27,303 bases of DNA from Rhodospirillaceae bacterium (GCA_018660305.1 JABJKO010000083.1:1-27303); one strand, 5' to 3'. Counted from the first letter of the stretch, positions 16,629-24,255 are shown. The notes: generated by a model from the sequence alone, not told the origin. Translations and numbers: made by a program.

Positions 16629-17605
16629 TATACGCCGGCAAGGACGCGATCGGGCGGGGCGTGGCCATCGGAGAAGGTCTTGATATTGATCACGACTTTC
16701 TCGCCCATGGCGATGCGGCCTTCATGGGTCGCCGATCCGAGATGGGGCGACAGCACCACGTTCTCGAGCTTCAAAAGGCGCGGATCGATGGTCGGTTCAT
16801 TCTCATAGACATCGAGCCCGGCGCCGGCGATGGCGCCTGACGCCAGTCGCTCCACCAGGGCCGTCTCATCGATAATGCCGCCGCGCGCGGTATTAACGAT
16901 TACCGCATGGGGCTGCAGGGCATCCAGCCGTTCCGCATTCAGAAGATGAAAGGTTTCCGGCGTTTGCGGACAATTGACCGAGATCAGATCCATATGGCCG
17001 AGCATCTGGTCGAGGTCTTCCCAGAAAGTGGCCTCGAGCTCATCCTCGACCTCCTGATGGAGCCGCCGGCGATTATGATAGTGGATCGAAATGCCGAAGC
17101 CCCGGGCGCGCTGAGCCACGGCCTGGCCTATGCGTCCCATGCCGATAATCCCCAGGCGTTTGCCGGTAACGCGGTGGCCCATCATGAAGGTGGGGGTCCA
17201 GCCGGTCCATTTGCCGGTACGGGCGAGGCGCTCCCCTTCCACCAGACGCCGGGGCACGGACAGGAGCAGGGCGATGGTCAGATCGGCGGTGTCATCGGTC
17301 AGGACACCGGGTGTGTTGGTGACCAGAATATTCCGTCCGGATGCCGCGTCGAGATCGATATGGTTCACCCCCACTCCAAAATTCGCGATCAAACGGATGG
17401 AGTCCGGCAGCGCACCGATCAAATCGGCCGTAATGTCGTCGGTGACGGTAGGGACCAGCACGTCGGCGCCGTCGCAGGCCGCGATGATTTCTTCAGCATT
17501 CATCGGCTGATCATCCGCGTTCAACCGGGCTTCGAACAGTTCCATCATGCGCGTTTCGATGGCGGCGGGCAGCTTGCGCGTCACCACGATTACCGGTTTG
17601 CTCAT
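16628..17605 (-). CDS. D-isomer-specific 2-hydroxyacid dehydrogenase (glyoxylate/hydroxypyruvate reductase-like)
   Basis: NAD(P)H-dependent reductase of 2-oxoacids to D-2-hydroxyacids, most like GRHPR/GyaR-type glyoxylate reductases. The cofactor fingerprint GIIGMGRIGQ is at 152-161, with HNRRR after the second strand, where basic residues favour NADPH (inference). Catalytic residues are R241 (NTARGGIIDE), E270 (DVYENEP) and H288 (LSPHLGSAT), in the usual Arg-Glu-His order. The substrate loop ANFGVGVNHID lies at 74-84. Length 325 is normal. It is the first gene of a two-gene unit, overlapping the lyase-family gene by one base, which suggests the two act on a common 2-oxoacid such as glyoxylate or pyruvate. 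Confidence 0.88.
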   Translation of the reverse strand: MSKPVIVVTRKLPAAIETRMMELFEARLNADDQPMNAEEIIAACDGADVLVPTVTDDITADLIGALPDSIRLIANFGVGVNHIDLDAASGRNILVTNTPGVLTDDTADLTIALLLSVPRRLVEGERLARTGKWTGWTPTFMMGHRVTGKRLGIIGMGRIGQAVAQRARGFGISIHYHNRRRLHQEVEDELEATFWEDLDQMLGHMDLISVNCPQTPETFHLLNAERLDALQPHAVIVNTARGGIIDETALVERLASGAIAGAGLDVYENEPTIDPRLLKLENVVLSPHLGSATHEGRIAMGEKVVINIKTFSDGHAPPDRVLAGV

Positions 17606-17707
17606 CCTGTCCCACTTTGATGTCTGAAGAGGTCCAACGCGCTCTCCCTCAGCTGTCGTGCTGATATATCTTGCCGCTCAAAACTGGAGCCGTCCAGCGC
17701 CAGCCTG

Positions 17708-17713
17708 TATAAT
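17708..17713 (+). promoter_or_regulatory. Consensus -10 hexamer upstream of the SH3-like gene
   Basis: A perfect TATAAT preceded by TG-rich sequence lies 13 bp before the ATG at 17727. No strong -35 is present at 16-18 bp. If used, the 5' untranslated region would be under 10 nt, so translation would be nearly leaderless or start further inside, for example at the ATG at 17775. Confidence 0.35.
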
Positions 17714-17726
17714 GTAGCCCAATATC

Positions 17727-18302
17727 ATGACTATCCGCTTACCTGCCATATTCTTCCCCGCCTCCGCTTTCCGGATGGCCCGGAAAGCACCCTCGGTCCG
17801 GCGTGGTTGGCGCGCCGGAGGATCGGCCCTGCTGGGGCTGATCTTTCTGGCCGCCATCGGTGCGGAAATAGCGCACGCCGCCGGCAAGACCGGGCTTCCG
17901 TTGCCGCGCTTTGTTTCCCTGCGCAAGGATGAGGTCAATGTCCGCACCGGACCCGGCACCCGGTATCCGGTCGATTGGGTCTTCACCCATAAAAATATGC
18001 CGGTGGAAATCGTCGCCGAGTTCGATTCCTGGCGCAAAGTGAAGGATTGGGAGGGCACGATCGGCTGGGTGCACAAATCCATGCTGTCGGGAAAACGCTG
18101 GATCATCGTGCCGAAGGGCACCCAGAAACTGCACCGGGAAAATAACCCGAAAGCCCCGGTCGTCGCCCGCCTCAAGAAACGAGTCATCGCCCGCCTCCGA
18201 CAATGCCGGGGCGCCTGGTGCGAGGTGAATTTGTCCGGCATCAAAGGATGGATCAGGCGCTCGAAGATCTGGGGCGTCTACCGTTCCGAAAAAATTCGCT
18301 AA
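17727..18302 (+). CDS. Exported double SH3-like domain protein
   Basis: Bacterial SH3-like domains usually bind cell-wall peptides or regulate wall hydrolases. This 191-residue protein has a basic N-terminal region, a hydrophobic helix (SALLGLIFLAAIGAEIAHA, about residues 33-51) and a possible cleavage site after AHA, so it is exported to the periplasm or anchored in the inner membrane. Two SH3-like repeats follow: residues ~63-120 with the hallmark NVRTGPGTRYPV, a central WRKVKDWEG and GWVHKSML; and ~126-186 ending GIKGWIRRSKIWGVY. Two cysteines, C160 and C165, in the second repeat could form a disulfide. The N-terminus is uncertain: no Shine-Dalgarno site is seen, and a start at 17775 would still keep the signal. 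It is convergent with the DUF3501 gene, with only 6 bp between stops. Confidence 0.8.
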   Translation: MTIRLPAIFFPASAFRMARKAPSVRRGWRAGGSALLGLIFLAAIGAEIAHAAGKTGLPLPRFVSLRKDEVNVRTGPGTRYPVDWVFTHKNMPVEIVAEFDSWRKVKDWEGTIGWVHKSMLSGKRWIIVPKGTQKLHRENNPKAPVVARLKKRVIARLRQCRGAWCEVNLSGIKGWIRRSKIWGVYRSEKIR

Positions 18303-18308
18303 CCGCCG

Positions 18309-18893
18309 CTAATCGAAATCCTCGCCGAGGGCTCGGCGGGTGTCTTCGGGTATTACGGCCATATGGCCGTATTCCGGATGGCGAAGCGCGACAATGACCT
18401 CCGCCCCGTCGGCCCGGAAGGCGGCGACCTGGGCATCGGTGAACGGGAAATGGATAAACTGTACCGAGGAAGCCTTGCCATTGGCGTTGGTGCGATCGGT
18501 GTCCTCTTCGGGAATGCCCGTGATGGTTTCCCCGCCCACGGTCACCGTCGCCATCTCCTCGATGCCGCCAAGACGGGCGAGGGTTGCCGCCCGCCGGTCA
18601 GGATCGGGAATTTCGATCATCATGGTCGCCACCAATTCACGGCCATTGGGAATCAACGGGTTATAGGCCTCCAGTTCGCCGGGGATCTGATCCGCCCCGC
18701 CTTTTTCGATGTAGAGCATTTCGTGAACCTGGAACCACATGGTCTCGAAGCTCTCGAAATAAAAGGTCGCATCAGGCCCCACCGACAGGCGGCGGATTTT
18801 TTTCACGGCCGCGATGCGTTTGCCCTGATCGCGGCGCTCTTTCGCGTATTGATCCAGCGGCATCAGATCGGCTGGCGTTAGTTCATGTTTCAT
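18309..18893 (-). CDS. DUF3501 family protein
   Basis: A protein of about 194 residues that I match to the DUF3501 family from its opening LTPADLMPLDQYAKERRD and the block VGPDATFYFESFETMWFQVHEMLYIEKGG. No signal peptide, membrane segment or metal-binding cysteine cluster is evident, so it should be cytoplasmic. Function is unknown; members commonly sit beside rubrerythrin and CCG-type Fe-S protein genes, as here (recalled family context). I chose the ATG at 18893 because AAGGA lies 8 nt upstream, whereas the ATG at 18902 abuts the site. It begins 30 bp after the Fe-S gene and is the last gene of the irr-associated group. Confidence 0.8.
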   Translation of the reverse strand: MKHELTPADLMPLDQYAKERRDQGKRIAAVKKIRRLSVGPDATFYFESFETMWFQVHEMLYIEKGGADQIPGELEAYNPLIPNGRELVATMMIEIPDPDRRAATLARLGGIEEMATVTVGGETITGIPEEDTDRTNANGKASSVQFIHFPFTDAQVAAFRADGAEVIVALRHPEYGHMAVIPEDTRRALGEDFD

Positions 18894-18923
18894 CGGGACC
18901 ATCCTTTTCGTCCGGACAGGCGA

Positions 18924-20273
18924 TTAGAGCCCGTAGGCCTTGGCCATGATTTCAATGGGATGTGGCGCCACATCCGGGATTGCCGATGGTTGGTCCGATC
19001 CCTCGTTGATCGCCTCCATACCCTGAAGAATATGGAGGGCCGCCAGCGGGCATTCGGACACCACCGCGCCGCGGTTCTTTTCAACCGCATCGCGGGCCAC
19101 CGGCTTGCCGACCTTCAGAGCGGTATCGAAATTGTCCTTCATCATGCCCCACGACCCGCCATGGCCGGAACAGCGTTCGATGACGCCGACCTCCGTATCC
19201 GGCAGCAGCCGCAGCATATCCGCCGCCTTGGGACCTATATTCTGGGCCCTTGCGTGGCAGGCGAGATGGACCGTCACACCGCCTTCCAGCGCGCTCAGGC
19301 CGGGGGAGAGGCCCTCATTGCGGGCGATATCCACCACATATTCGGTGATGTCCCTGGTGGCAGCCGATAGTTTTTTGACGTTCTCGTCATCGGGCAGAAT
19401 AAGCGGCCATTCGAATTTGAGCATCAGGGTGCAGCTCGGCACAAGGGCGATGATGTCGTAGCCCTTGTCGATCCACGGCAGCAACTCGGCGGAAACGGCC
19501 CGGGCGCTTTCGGCGACGGCGTCAAGATCACCATGTTCGAGCTTGGGCATGCCGCAACAGCGCGGATAGACCACTTCGGTTTCCACCCCGTTGCGGGCCA
19601 GCACCCCGCGCGCCGCTTCGCCGATATCCGGGTTGTTGTAATTGACGAAGCAGGTGGCATAGAGCACCGCCTTGCGGCCGTGCGCCGGCGCCTCTTGATT
19701 GATTTCAGGCGCCGCCTGTTTGGCGCGCGCGGCAAAGGTCTTGCCATGGAATTTGGGAAGCGCGGCCTTGCGGTCGATGCCGCTGACGGCCTCCATGACC
19801 GGGCGGGTCAACGGATTACCCAGCTTGGTGCCCCAATTGGCAAGGGGCGCCACCGGCGCGGCCAGCTTGCCGTTGCGATCGGTTTCCGCCACTTGCTTCG
19901 CGACAAAGGGTACCTTGCCCGATCGTAATTCAATGGCGCGGTAGCGCAGCATCAGGTGGGGGAAATCCAGATTAAATTCATGGGGCGGCACGTAGGGGCA
20001 TTTGGTCATGAAGCACATGTCACAGAGCGTGCAGGCATCCACCACCGGTTTGAAATCGTCGCTCTTTACGGAATCAAGCTCGCCGGTGTCGGATTCATCG
20101 ATCAGATCGAACAGGCGCGGGAAGGAATCACACAGATTGAAACAGCGCCGGCATCCGTGACAGACATCGAACACCCGCCGCAGTTCGGCATCGAGCTTGT
20201 CCGCATCATAAAAATCCGGATTCTGCCAATCGATGGGATGACGAACCGGGGCTCCGAGACTGCCTTCCGCCAT
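18924..20273 (-). CDS. Two-[4Fe-4S] ferredoxin plus CCG-domain protein (GlpC/HdrB-like)
   Basis: Electron-transfer protein built from two ferredoxin-type cluster motifs and two CCG (HdrB-type) domains, the layout of GlpC, GlcF and heterodisulfide-reductase-related subunits. Cysteines at 38, 41, 44, 48 (CHGCRRCFNLC) and 81, 84, 87, 92 (CTLCDMCFMTKC) each fit a 4Fe-4S ligand set. The first CCG domain has C208, C239-C240 (RCCGMPK) and C281. The second has C339 (LACHARAQN), C368-S369 (RCSGHGG) and C408, so its CCG has become CSG. The start at 20273 (MAEGSLGAPV, 449 residues) is favoured by AAGGGAG nine nt upstream. No catalytic partner subunit is present, so the electron donor and acceptor are unknown. 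It lies between rubrerythrin and DUF3501. Confidence 0.87.
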   Translation of the reverse strand: MAEGSLGAPVRHPIDWQNPDFYDADKLDAELRRVFDVCHGCRRCFNLCDSFPRLFDLIDESDTGELDSVKSDDFKPVVDACTLCDMCFMTKCPYVPPHEFNLDFPHLMLRYRAIELRSGKVPFVAKQVAETDRNGKLAAPVAPLANWGTKLGNPLTRPVMEAVSGIDRKAALPKFHGKTFAARAKQAAPEINQEAPAHGRKAVLYATCFVNYNNPDIGEAARGVLARNGVETEVVYPRCCGMPKLEHGDLDAVAESARAVSAELLPWIDKGYDIIALVPSCTLMLKFEWPLILPDDENVKKLSAATRDITEYVVDIARNEGLSPGLSALEGGVTVHLACHARAQNIGPKAADMLRLLPDTEVGVIERCSGHGGSWGMMKDNFDTALKVGKPVARDAVEKNRGAVVSECPLAALHILQGMEAINEGSDQPSAIPDVAPHPIEIMAKAYGL

Positions 20274-20338
20274 GGCAAACATCTCCCTTGCGGGCTAAAT
20301 GCAACCAGCCCGCCACAAACCTAACAGTCATTCAGGAC

Positions 20339-20373
20339 AATTGCCGCAAGGGGACGCGCCCCCTGCAGCAATT
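20339..20373 (-). terminator. Strong imperfect hairpin between rubrerythrin and the Fe-S gene
   Basis: A 35-nt element folds symmetrically: AATTGC with GCAATT, then GCA with TGC, then GGGG with CCCC around a 5-nt loop, with two single mismatches. Thirteen base pairs are formed. It lies 11 nt past the rubrerythrin stop and about 65 nt before the Fe-S gene. No U-tract follows, so it may be a partial terminator, a 3'-end stabiliser or an attenuator that lets rubrerythrin be expressed above the downstream genes. Confidence 0.5.
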
Positions 20374-20384
20374 TAATCGATGGA

Positions 20385-20804
20385 TCAGTCCAGCTCGTCG
20401 AGTGCTTTCTGGAACCGGCCGGCATGGGACCGTTCGGCCTTTGCCAGCGTCTCGAACCAGGTCGCGATTTCATCGAACCCTTCGTCACGGGCCGATTTAG
20501 CCATGCCCGGATACATATCCGTGTATTCATGGGTTTCGCCGGCGACGGCGGCTTTGAGATTGTTCGACGTGGAGCCGATGGGCTCACCGGTTGCCGGATC
20601 GCCAGTCTCTTCGAGATATTCCAGATGGCCGTGCGCGTGACCCGTCTCACCTTCGGCGGTGGAGCGGAAAACGGCGGCGACGTCGTTGTAACCCTCAACG
20701 TCCGCTTTCTGAGCAAAATACAGATAACGGCGGTTGGCCTGCGATTCACCGGCGAATGCAGCCTTGAGGTTTTCCTCAGTGGTGGTTCCCTTTAACGATG
20801 GCAT
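20385..20804 (-). CDS. Rubrerythrin without rubredoxin domain
   Basis: Non-haem diiron peroxidase that reduces H2O2, here only the four-helix ferritin-like domain (139 residues). The likely ligands are all present: E20 (AGESQANRR), E53 and H56 ([10 protein letters not shown]), E90 and E93 (AGETHEYTD), and E124 and H127 (KAERSHAGR). The C-terminal CxxC...CxxC rubredoxin domain of classical rubrerythrin is absent, so electrons must come from a separate protein; the Fe-S protein next door is a candidate (inference). The start at 20804 ([12 protein letters not shown]) has a strong AGGAG site 6 nt upstream; a longer frame from 20843 would read through that site. Its upstream region is AT-rich and it lies directly after irr, suggesting iron or haem control. 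Confidence 0.93.
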   Translation of the reverse strand: MPSLKGTTTEENLKAAFAGESQANRRYLYFAQKADVEGYNDVAAVFRSTAEGETGHAHGHLEYLEETGDPATGEPIGSTSNNLKAAVAGETHEYTDMYPGMAKSARDEGFDEIATWFETLAKAERSHAGRFQKALDELD

Positions 20805-20946
20805 TGGTTTCTCCTCTTTCCTCAAACTGACCGGATTGCGCAAATAGGCCGGTCCCCCCTAAACTGACACGAGCATTTCTGCCCGACATCAAATTCTTAT
20901 ATAATCAAAAGAACTAATTACACAATAGTTTTTATTAATTCTAATC
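20805..20946 (-). promoter_or_regulatory. AT-rich spacer upstream of rubrerythrin with candidate promoter
   Basis: This 142-bp gap between irr and rubrerythrin is clearly AT-rich in its distal half (about 20891-20946), unlike the flanks. On the minus strand TATAAG is preceded at 18 bp by TTGTGT, a weak promoter candidate. A TTAGAA half-site (20939-20944) resembles one arm of the rhizobial Irr/ICE operator, and AGAACTAA on the plus strand (about 20910-20917) resembles another fragment. No full palindromic ICE is seen. Confidence 0.35.
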
Positions 20947-21372
20947 TTAGTCGCGGGATGTCGATTCGCGTATCCGGACCACGACATCGACCCGGCTCAA
21001 CGTCGCCCCGTCGGGCAGTTGAGGCAGGCGCGCAATGGCGACCTCGTCTTCCGGAATGTCGCAAATCTCGCCGGTCTTCTCGAAAAAGAAATGGTGATGA
21101 CCGGACGTGTTGGTATCGAAATAGGCGCGACCCGGCTCCACAACCACTTCCCGCAACAATCCTGAGATGGTGAACTGATTGAGCGTGTTGTAAATGGTCG
21201 CCAGGGACACGGAGACGCCCGCTTTCCTGGCTTCCCTATGCAGGTCTTCTGCCGTCACGTGCCTGTTGCCCTCATCGAACAACAATCGGGCCAGCGCGAG
21301 CCGTTGGCGGGTGGGGCGCAGTCCGGCTTGCTGCAAAAGCGCAATTACACGGGTATAGGGACGTTCAGCCAT
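20947..21372 (-). CDS. irr: Fur-family iron response regulator Irr
   Basis: Irr senses haem/iron status and represses or activates iron, haem and oxidative-stress genes in Alphaproteobacteria. The 141-residue protein has the Fur winged helix (RPTRQRLALARLL, then SLATIYNTLNQF) and the Irr-type tract GHHHFFFE (H92-H94), linked in studied Irr proteins to haem or metal sensing. It has one cysteine, C104, and lacks the CxxC pairs that hold structural zinc in Fur. It also lacks the N-terminal GCP-type haem regulatory motif of Bradyrhizobium Irr. It follows fabI by 100 bp and precedes rubrerythrin by 142 bp; the irr-fab linkage is also known in rhizobia, where irr lies upstream of fabA. A palindrome at 21418-21428 is a candidate autoregulatory site. 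Confidence 0.92.
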   Translation of the reverse strand: MAERPYTRVIALLQQAGLRPTRQRLALARLLFDEGNRHVTAEDLHREARKAGVSVSLATIYNTLNQFTISGLLREVVVEPGRAYFDTNTSGHHHFFFEKTGEICDIPEDEVAIARLPQLPDGATLSRVDVVVRIRESTSRD

Positions 21373-21386
21373 ACACGGAATATAGG

Positions 21387-21414
21387 GGATAATTCACAGA
21401 TTGGAATGGCTCAA
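21387..21414 (-). promoter_or_regulatory. Possible promoter of irr
   Basis: On the minus strand TTGAGC (21409-21414) and TTATCC (21387-21392) are 16 bp apart, within 15-42 nt of the irr start. A perfect palindrome TACAAATTGTA sits immediately upstream of the -35. This suggests irr can be expressed separately from fabI. Confidence 0.4.
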
Positions 21415-21417
21415 AAC

Positions 21418-21428
21418 TACAAATTGTA
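21418..21428. promoter_or_regulatory. Palindrome upstream of irr
   Basis: TACAA and TTGTA arms separated by one base form a perfect 11-bp inverted repeat, within an AT-rich patch in the fabI-irr gap, just upstream of the candidate -35. Position and symmetry fit a Fur-family operator, but the sequence is not a known ICE motif. Confidence 0.3.
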
Positions 21429-21472
21429 ATTTTTCGGCCGATTTAGGCTGGATACTGCTCTAAGCAGAGAGC

Positions 21473-22276
21473 CTATGAATCGTCGCGGTTCCGCAGCAGA
21501 TCCGGAACACCGACGATGTTGTAGCCGGAATCAACATGCACAACCTCGCCGGTGACAGCGGCGGAAAGATCGCTAAGCAAATAGAGCCCCGTGCCGCCCA
21601 CATCCTCGAGCTGGGTATTGCGTTGCAGGGGAGAATGCTGGGCATTCCAGCGATAGACCTGCCGGGCGCCGCCGACAGCGCTGCCTGCCAGGGTCCGCAT
21701 GGGGCCAGCCGACATTGCGTTGACACGTATTCCCGCCGATCCGAGATCCACCGCCAGATAGCGCACGCTGGCCTCGAGGGCTGCCTTTGCGACCCCCATG
21801 ACATTGTAATTGGGCATCACCCGCTCCGAGCCCGAATAGGTCAGGGTCAGAAGGCTGCCGCCCTTGGTCATCAGGGGCGCGGCACGATTGGCGAAAGCGG
21901 CGAAGGAGTAACAGGATATATCCAGCGTCTGGGCGAAGTTCGCCCGGCTCGTATCAACATAACGACCGCTGAGCTCGCCCTTATCCGAATAAGCGATGGA
22001 ATGGACCATAAAGTCGAGGGTGCCCCACGTCTCCTCGATCGCCTTGAAGGCGGCATCGATGGAAGCGTCATCCTGGGCGTCGCAGGGCAGCAGAAGAGAG
22101 GAACCCACCGATTCGGCAAGCGGCGTCACGCGTTTCTCAAAGGCGTCCTGGTATGTAAAGGCGAGCTCGGCCCCCTGCTGGGCGGCCGCGCTGGCGATGC
22201 CCCAGGCGATGGAATGGTCGTTGGCAACCCCGACGATCAGGCCTCGCTTGCCGGCCATGAGCAGTTGATCATTCAT
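21473..22276 (-). CDS. fabI: Enoyl-[acyl-carrier-protein] reductase (NADH), FabI
   Basis: Catalyses the last reduction of each fatty-acid elongation cycle, trans-2-enoyl-ACP to acyl-ACP; the target class of triclosan and isoniazid-like inhibitors. The cofactor motif GVANDHSIAWG is at 16-26, the FabI-specific segment IAYSDKGELSG follows HSIAYS at 92-97, and the catalytic Tyr-x6-Lys pair is Y157 and K164 (YNVMGVAK). Length 267 fits FabI rather than FabV or FabL. It is downstream of fabB by 56 bp in the same direction. No strong Shine-Dalgarno site is seen upstream of the ATG at 22276. Confidence 0.95.
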   Translation of the reverse strand: MNDQLLMAGKRGLIVGVANDHSIAWGIASAAAQQGAELAFTYQDAFEKRVTPLAESVGSSLLLPCDAQDDASIDAAFKAIEETWGTLDFMVHSIAYSDKGELSGRYVDTSRANFAQTLDISCYSFAAFANRAAPLMTKGGSLLTLTYSGSERVMPNYNVMGVAKAALEASVRYLAVDLGSAGIRVNAMSAGPMRTLAGSAVGGARQVYRWNAQHSPLQRNTQLEDVGGTGLYLLSDLSAAVTGEVVHVDSGYNIVGVPDLLRNRDDS

Positions 22277-22332
22277 GGCTTAATATCGTTTTGAATAAGG
22301 CAGATAGCAAGGGTTACACACGCCATCCACCG

Positions 22333-23562
22333 TCAGACAACGGGCGCTTTAAAGGTGAGCGACGCATTGGTGCCGCCAAAGCCAAAACTGTTGGACAGCG
22401 CACAACTGATCTTCACATCATCGCAGCGCTCCAGCACGATTGGCATATCCTGGGCTTCGGCTGTCACCTCCTGAACATTGGCCGACGCCGCGATGAAATT
22501 ATTCTCCATCATCAGCAACGTATAAATGGCTTCATGAACACCCGCGGCGCCCAAAGAATGACCGGTGAGCGATTTGGTTGAATTGAACGGCGGTATTTGA
22601 CTGCCGTCGCCAAAGACTGTCTTGAGCGCCGACAGCTCGGCGACATCGCCGACCGGCGTGCTTGTCCCGTGGGTATTGATGTAATCGATCGGCTCGTCGA
22701 CGCCATTAAGCGCCATGCGTATGCAGCGTTCCGCGCCTTCACCCGACGGCTGCACCATGTCGTAACCATCCGATGTGGCGCCGTAACCCACGAGCTCGCC
22801 ATAGATCTTGGCGCCCCGGGCCTTGGCATGCTCCAGCTCTTCCATCACAACGACACCGCCGCCGCCGGCGATGACAAACCCGTCGCGGTTGGCATCGAAC
22901 GCCCGCGACGCTGTCTCCGGACTGTCGTTGTATTTGGATGACAGGGCCTGCATGGCATCGAACAGGACTGTCATGGTCCAATGCAGCTCTTCACCGCCGC
23001 CGGCAAACACAATATCCTGCTTACCCATCTGAATAAGTTCAGACGCGTTGCCGATACAGTGGGCGCTGGTGGCACAGGCGGAGCTGATGGTGTAGTTGAC
23101 GCCCTTGATCTTGAACGCCGTCGACAGGGTCGCCGAATTGGTGCTCGACATGTTCCGGGGGACCATAAACGGCCCGACTTTTCGCGGGCCCCGGTTCTCG
23201 TCACGGGCGATATCGAAAGCTATCTGCAGGTTACGGGTCGATGGACCGCCCGAGCCCATGATGAGACCGGACCGTTCATTGGACACCTCGCCGTCTTCGA
23301 GACCGGCATCGGCGATGGCCTGCTCCATGGCAACATAATTATAAGCGGCGCCATCCCCCATAAACCGCCGAAACTTGCGGTCTACGGCGGCATCGAGATC
23401 GAAATCCGGCGCGCCATGAATATGACTGCGGAAATTCATGTCCGCATATTCTTCGCAAAAGCTGATGCCGGACCGACCGTCCCGCAGCGATTGCACTACT
23501 TCTTCCTTGTTGTTACCGATGCTGCAGACAATGCCCAGCCCGGTGACCACGACCCGTCTCAT
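22333..23562 (-). CDS. fabB: Beta-ketoacyl-ACP synthase I (FabB)
   Basis: Condensing enzyme that elongates the cis-3-decenoyl chain made by FabA and so commits it to unsaturated fatty acids. The Cys-His-Lys-His set is complete: C163 (SSACATSAH), H298 (NTHGTSTP), K330 (STKSLTG) and H335 (GHSLGAAG), matching the positions of E. coli FabB closely. The N-terminus [16 protein letters not shown] and C-terminal [13 protein letters not shown] are typical; 409 residues is the usual length. A GAGG site precedes the ATG, and the gene starts 7 bp after fabA, so they are surely co-transcribed. Confidence 0.96.
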   Translation of the reverse strand: MRRVVVTGLGIVCSIGNNKEEVVQSLRDGRSGISFCEEYADMNFRSHIHGAPDFDLDAAVDRKFRRFMGDGAAYNYVAMEQAIADAGLEDGEVSNERSGLIMGSGGPSTRNLQIAFDIARDENRGPRKVGPFMVPRNMSSTNSATLSTAFKIKGVNYTISSACATSAHCIGNASELIQMGKQDIVFAGGGEELHWTMTVLFDAMQALSSKYNDSPETASRAFDANRDGFVIAGGGGVVVMEELEHAKARGAKIYGELVGYGATSDGYDMVQPSGEGAERCIRMALNGVDEPIDYINTHGTSTPVGDVAELSALKTVFGDGSQIPPFNSTKSLTGHSLGAAGVHEAIYTLLMMENNFIAASANVQEVTAEAQDMPIVLERCDDVKISCALSNSFGFGGTNASLTFKAPVV

Positions 23563-23569
23563 AAGGACC

Positions 23570-24091
23570 TCACATATCGTCGGTGGAGGTGAAGACCCCC
23601 ACTTTCAAATCCTGCGCCTCATAGGCGCATGTACCGTCAACGTCCAGCGTGCCATCGGCAATAGCGATAGCAAACCCGCGCCTGAGTACCCGTTTCACGT
23701 CAATTCTATAGGTAATGCGCTTTGCATCCGGCGTCACCTGACTATTGAATTTCAGCCCGCCCAACCCGAGCGCCCGGCCCCGGCCCGGCGCACCGAGCCA
23801 GCCAAGGTGAAACCCGACCAATTGCCACAACGCATCAAGCCCGAGGCAGCCCGGCATCACCGGGTCGCCCTCGAAATGACACGGGAAAAACCAGAGATCC
23901 GGCTTTATATCGAGCTCGGCGACGACTTCACCTTTACCCGCTGAGCCACCATCTTCGGTTATTTTCGTTATGCGATCGAACATGAGCATGGGGGGCAGGG
24001 GGAGTTGCGCATTACCCGGCCCAAACAGCTCGCCATGACCGCACTGAATCAGGTCTTCATAGGAAAAGCTATTACGATCTTTAACGTTCAT
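23570..24091 (-). CDS. fabA: 3-hydroxydecanoyl-ACP dehydratase/isomerase FabA
   Basis: Dehydrates 3-hydroxydecanoyl-ACP and isomerises the trans-2 to the cis-3 decenoyl form, the branch point to unsaturated fatty acids without oxygen. The catalytic pair is H72 in [16 protein letters not shown] and D86 in LDALWQ, equivalent to H70 and D84 of E. coli FabA. The 173-residue length and hot-dog fold segments ([28 protein letters not shown]) fit. It is first in fabA-fabB-fabI. A candidate promoter lies about 135 nt upstream, giving a fairly long leader that contains an inverted repeat. Confidence 0.96.
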   Translation of the reverse strand: MNVKDRNSFSYEDLIQCGHGELFGPGNAQLPLPPMLMFDRITKITEDGGSAGKGEVVAELDIKPDLWFFPCHFEGDPVMPGCLGLDALWQLVGFHLGWLGAPGRGRALGLGGLKFNSQVTPDAKRITYRIDVKRVLRRGFAIAIADGTLDVDGTCAYEAQDLKVGVFTSTDDM

Positions 24092-24227
24092 TGCCGCTTG
24101 TGTGCCCCTGAATTCCTAAGAACCACCCTTTCAATACAGCAAAGCCGCCCGGCATTCCGCGTTCCAGAACAGGGAACGATATCTGAAATAACCGGGGCCA
24201 CGCCCAAGGTTAGCTCTCTTACCTCTA

Positions 24228-24255
24228 TGTATATGAAGCCATTTCGAAATGACCA
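24228..24255 (-). promoter_or_regulatory. Possible promoter of fabA
   Basis: On the minus strand TGGTCA (24250-24255) and TATACA (24228-24233) are 16 bp apart; four of six bases of each match the consensus. It would give a leader of about 130 nt before the fabA ATG. Confidence 0.4.

Noticed and set aside
20947..21372. Classical Fur or PerR
   Set aside because: HHHFFFE and lack of CxxC zinc pairs match Irr better, and the irr-fab linkage supports this.
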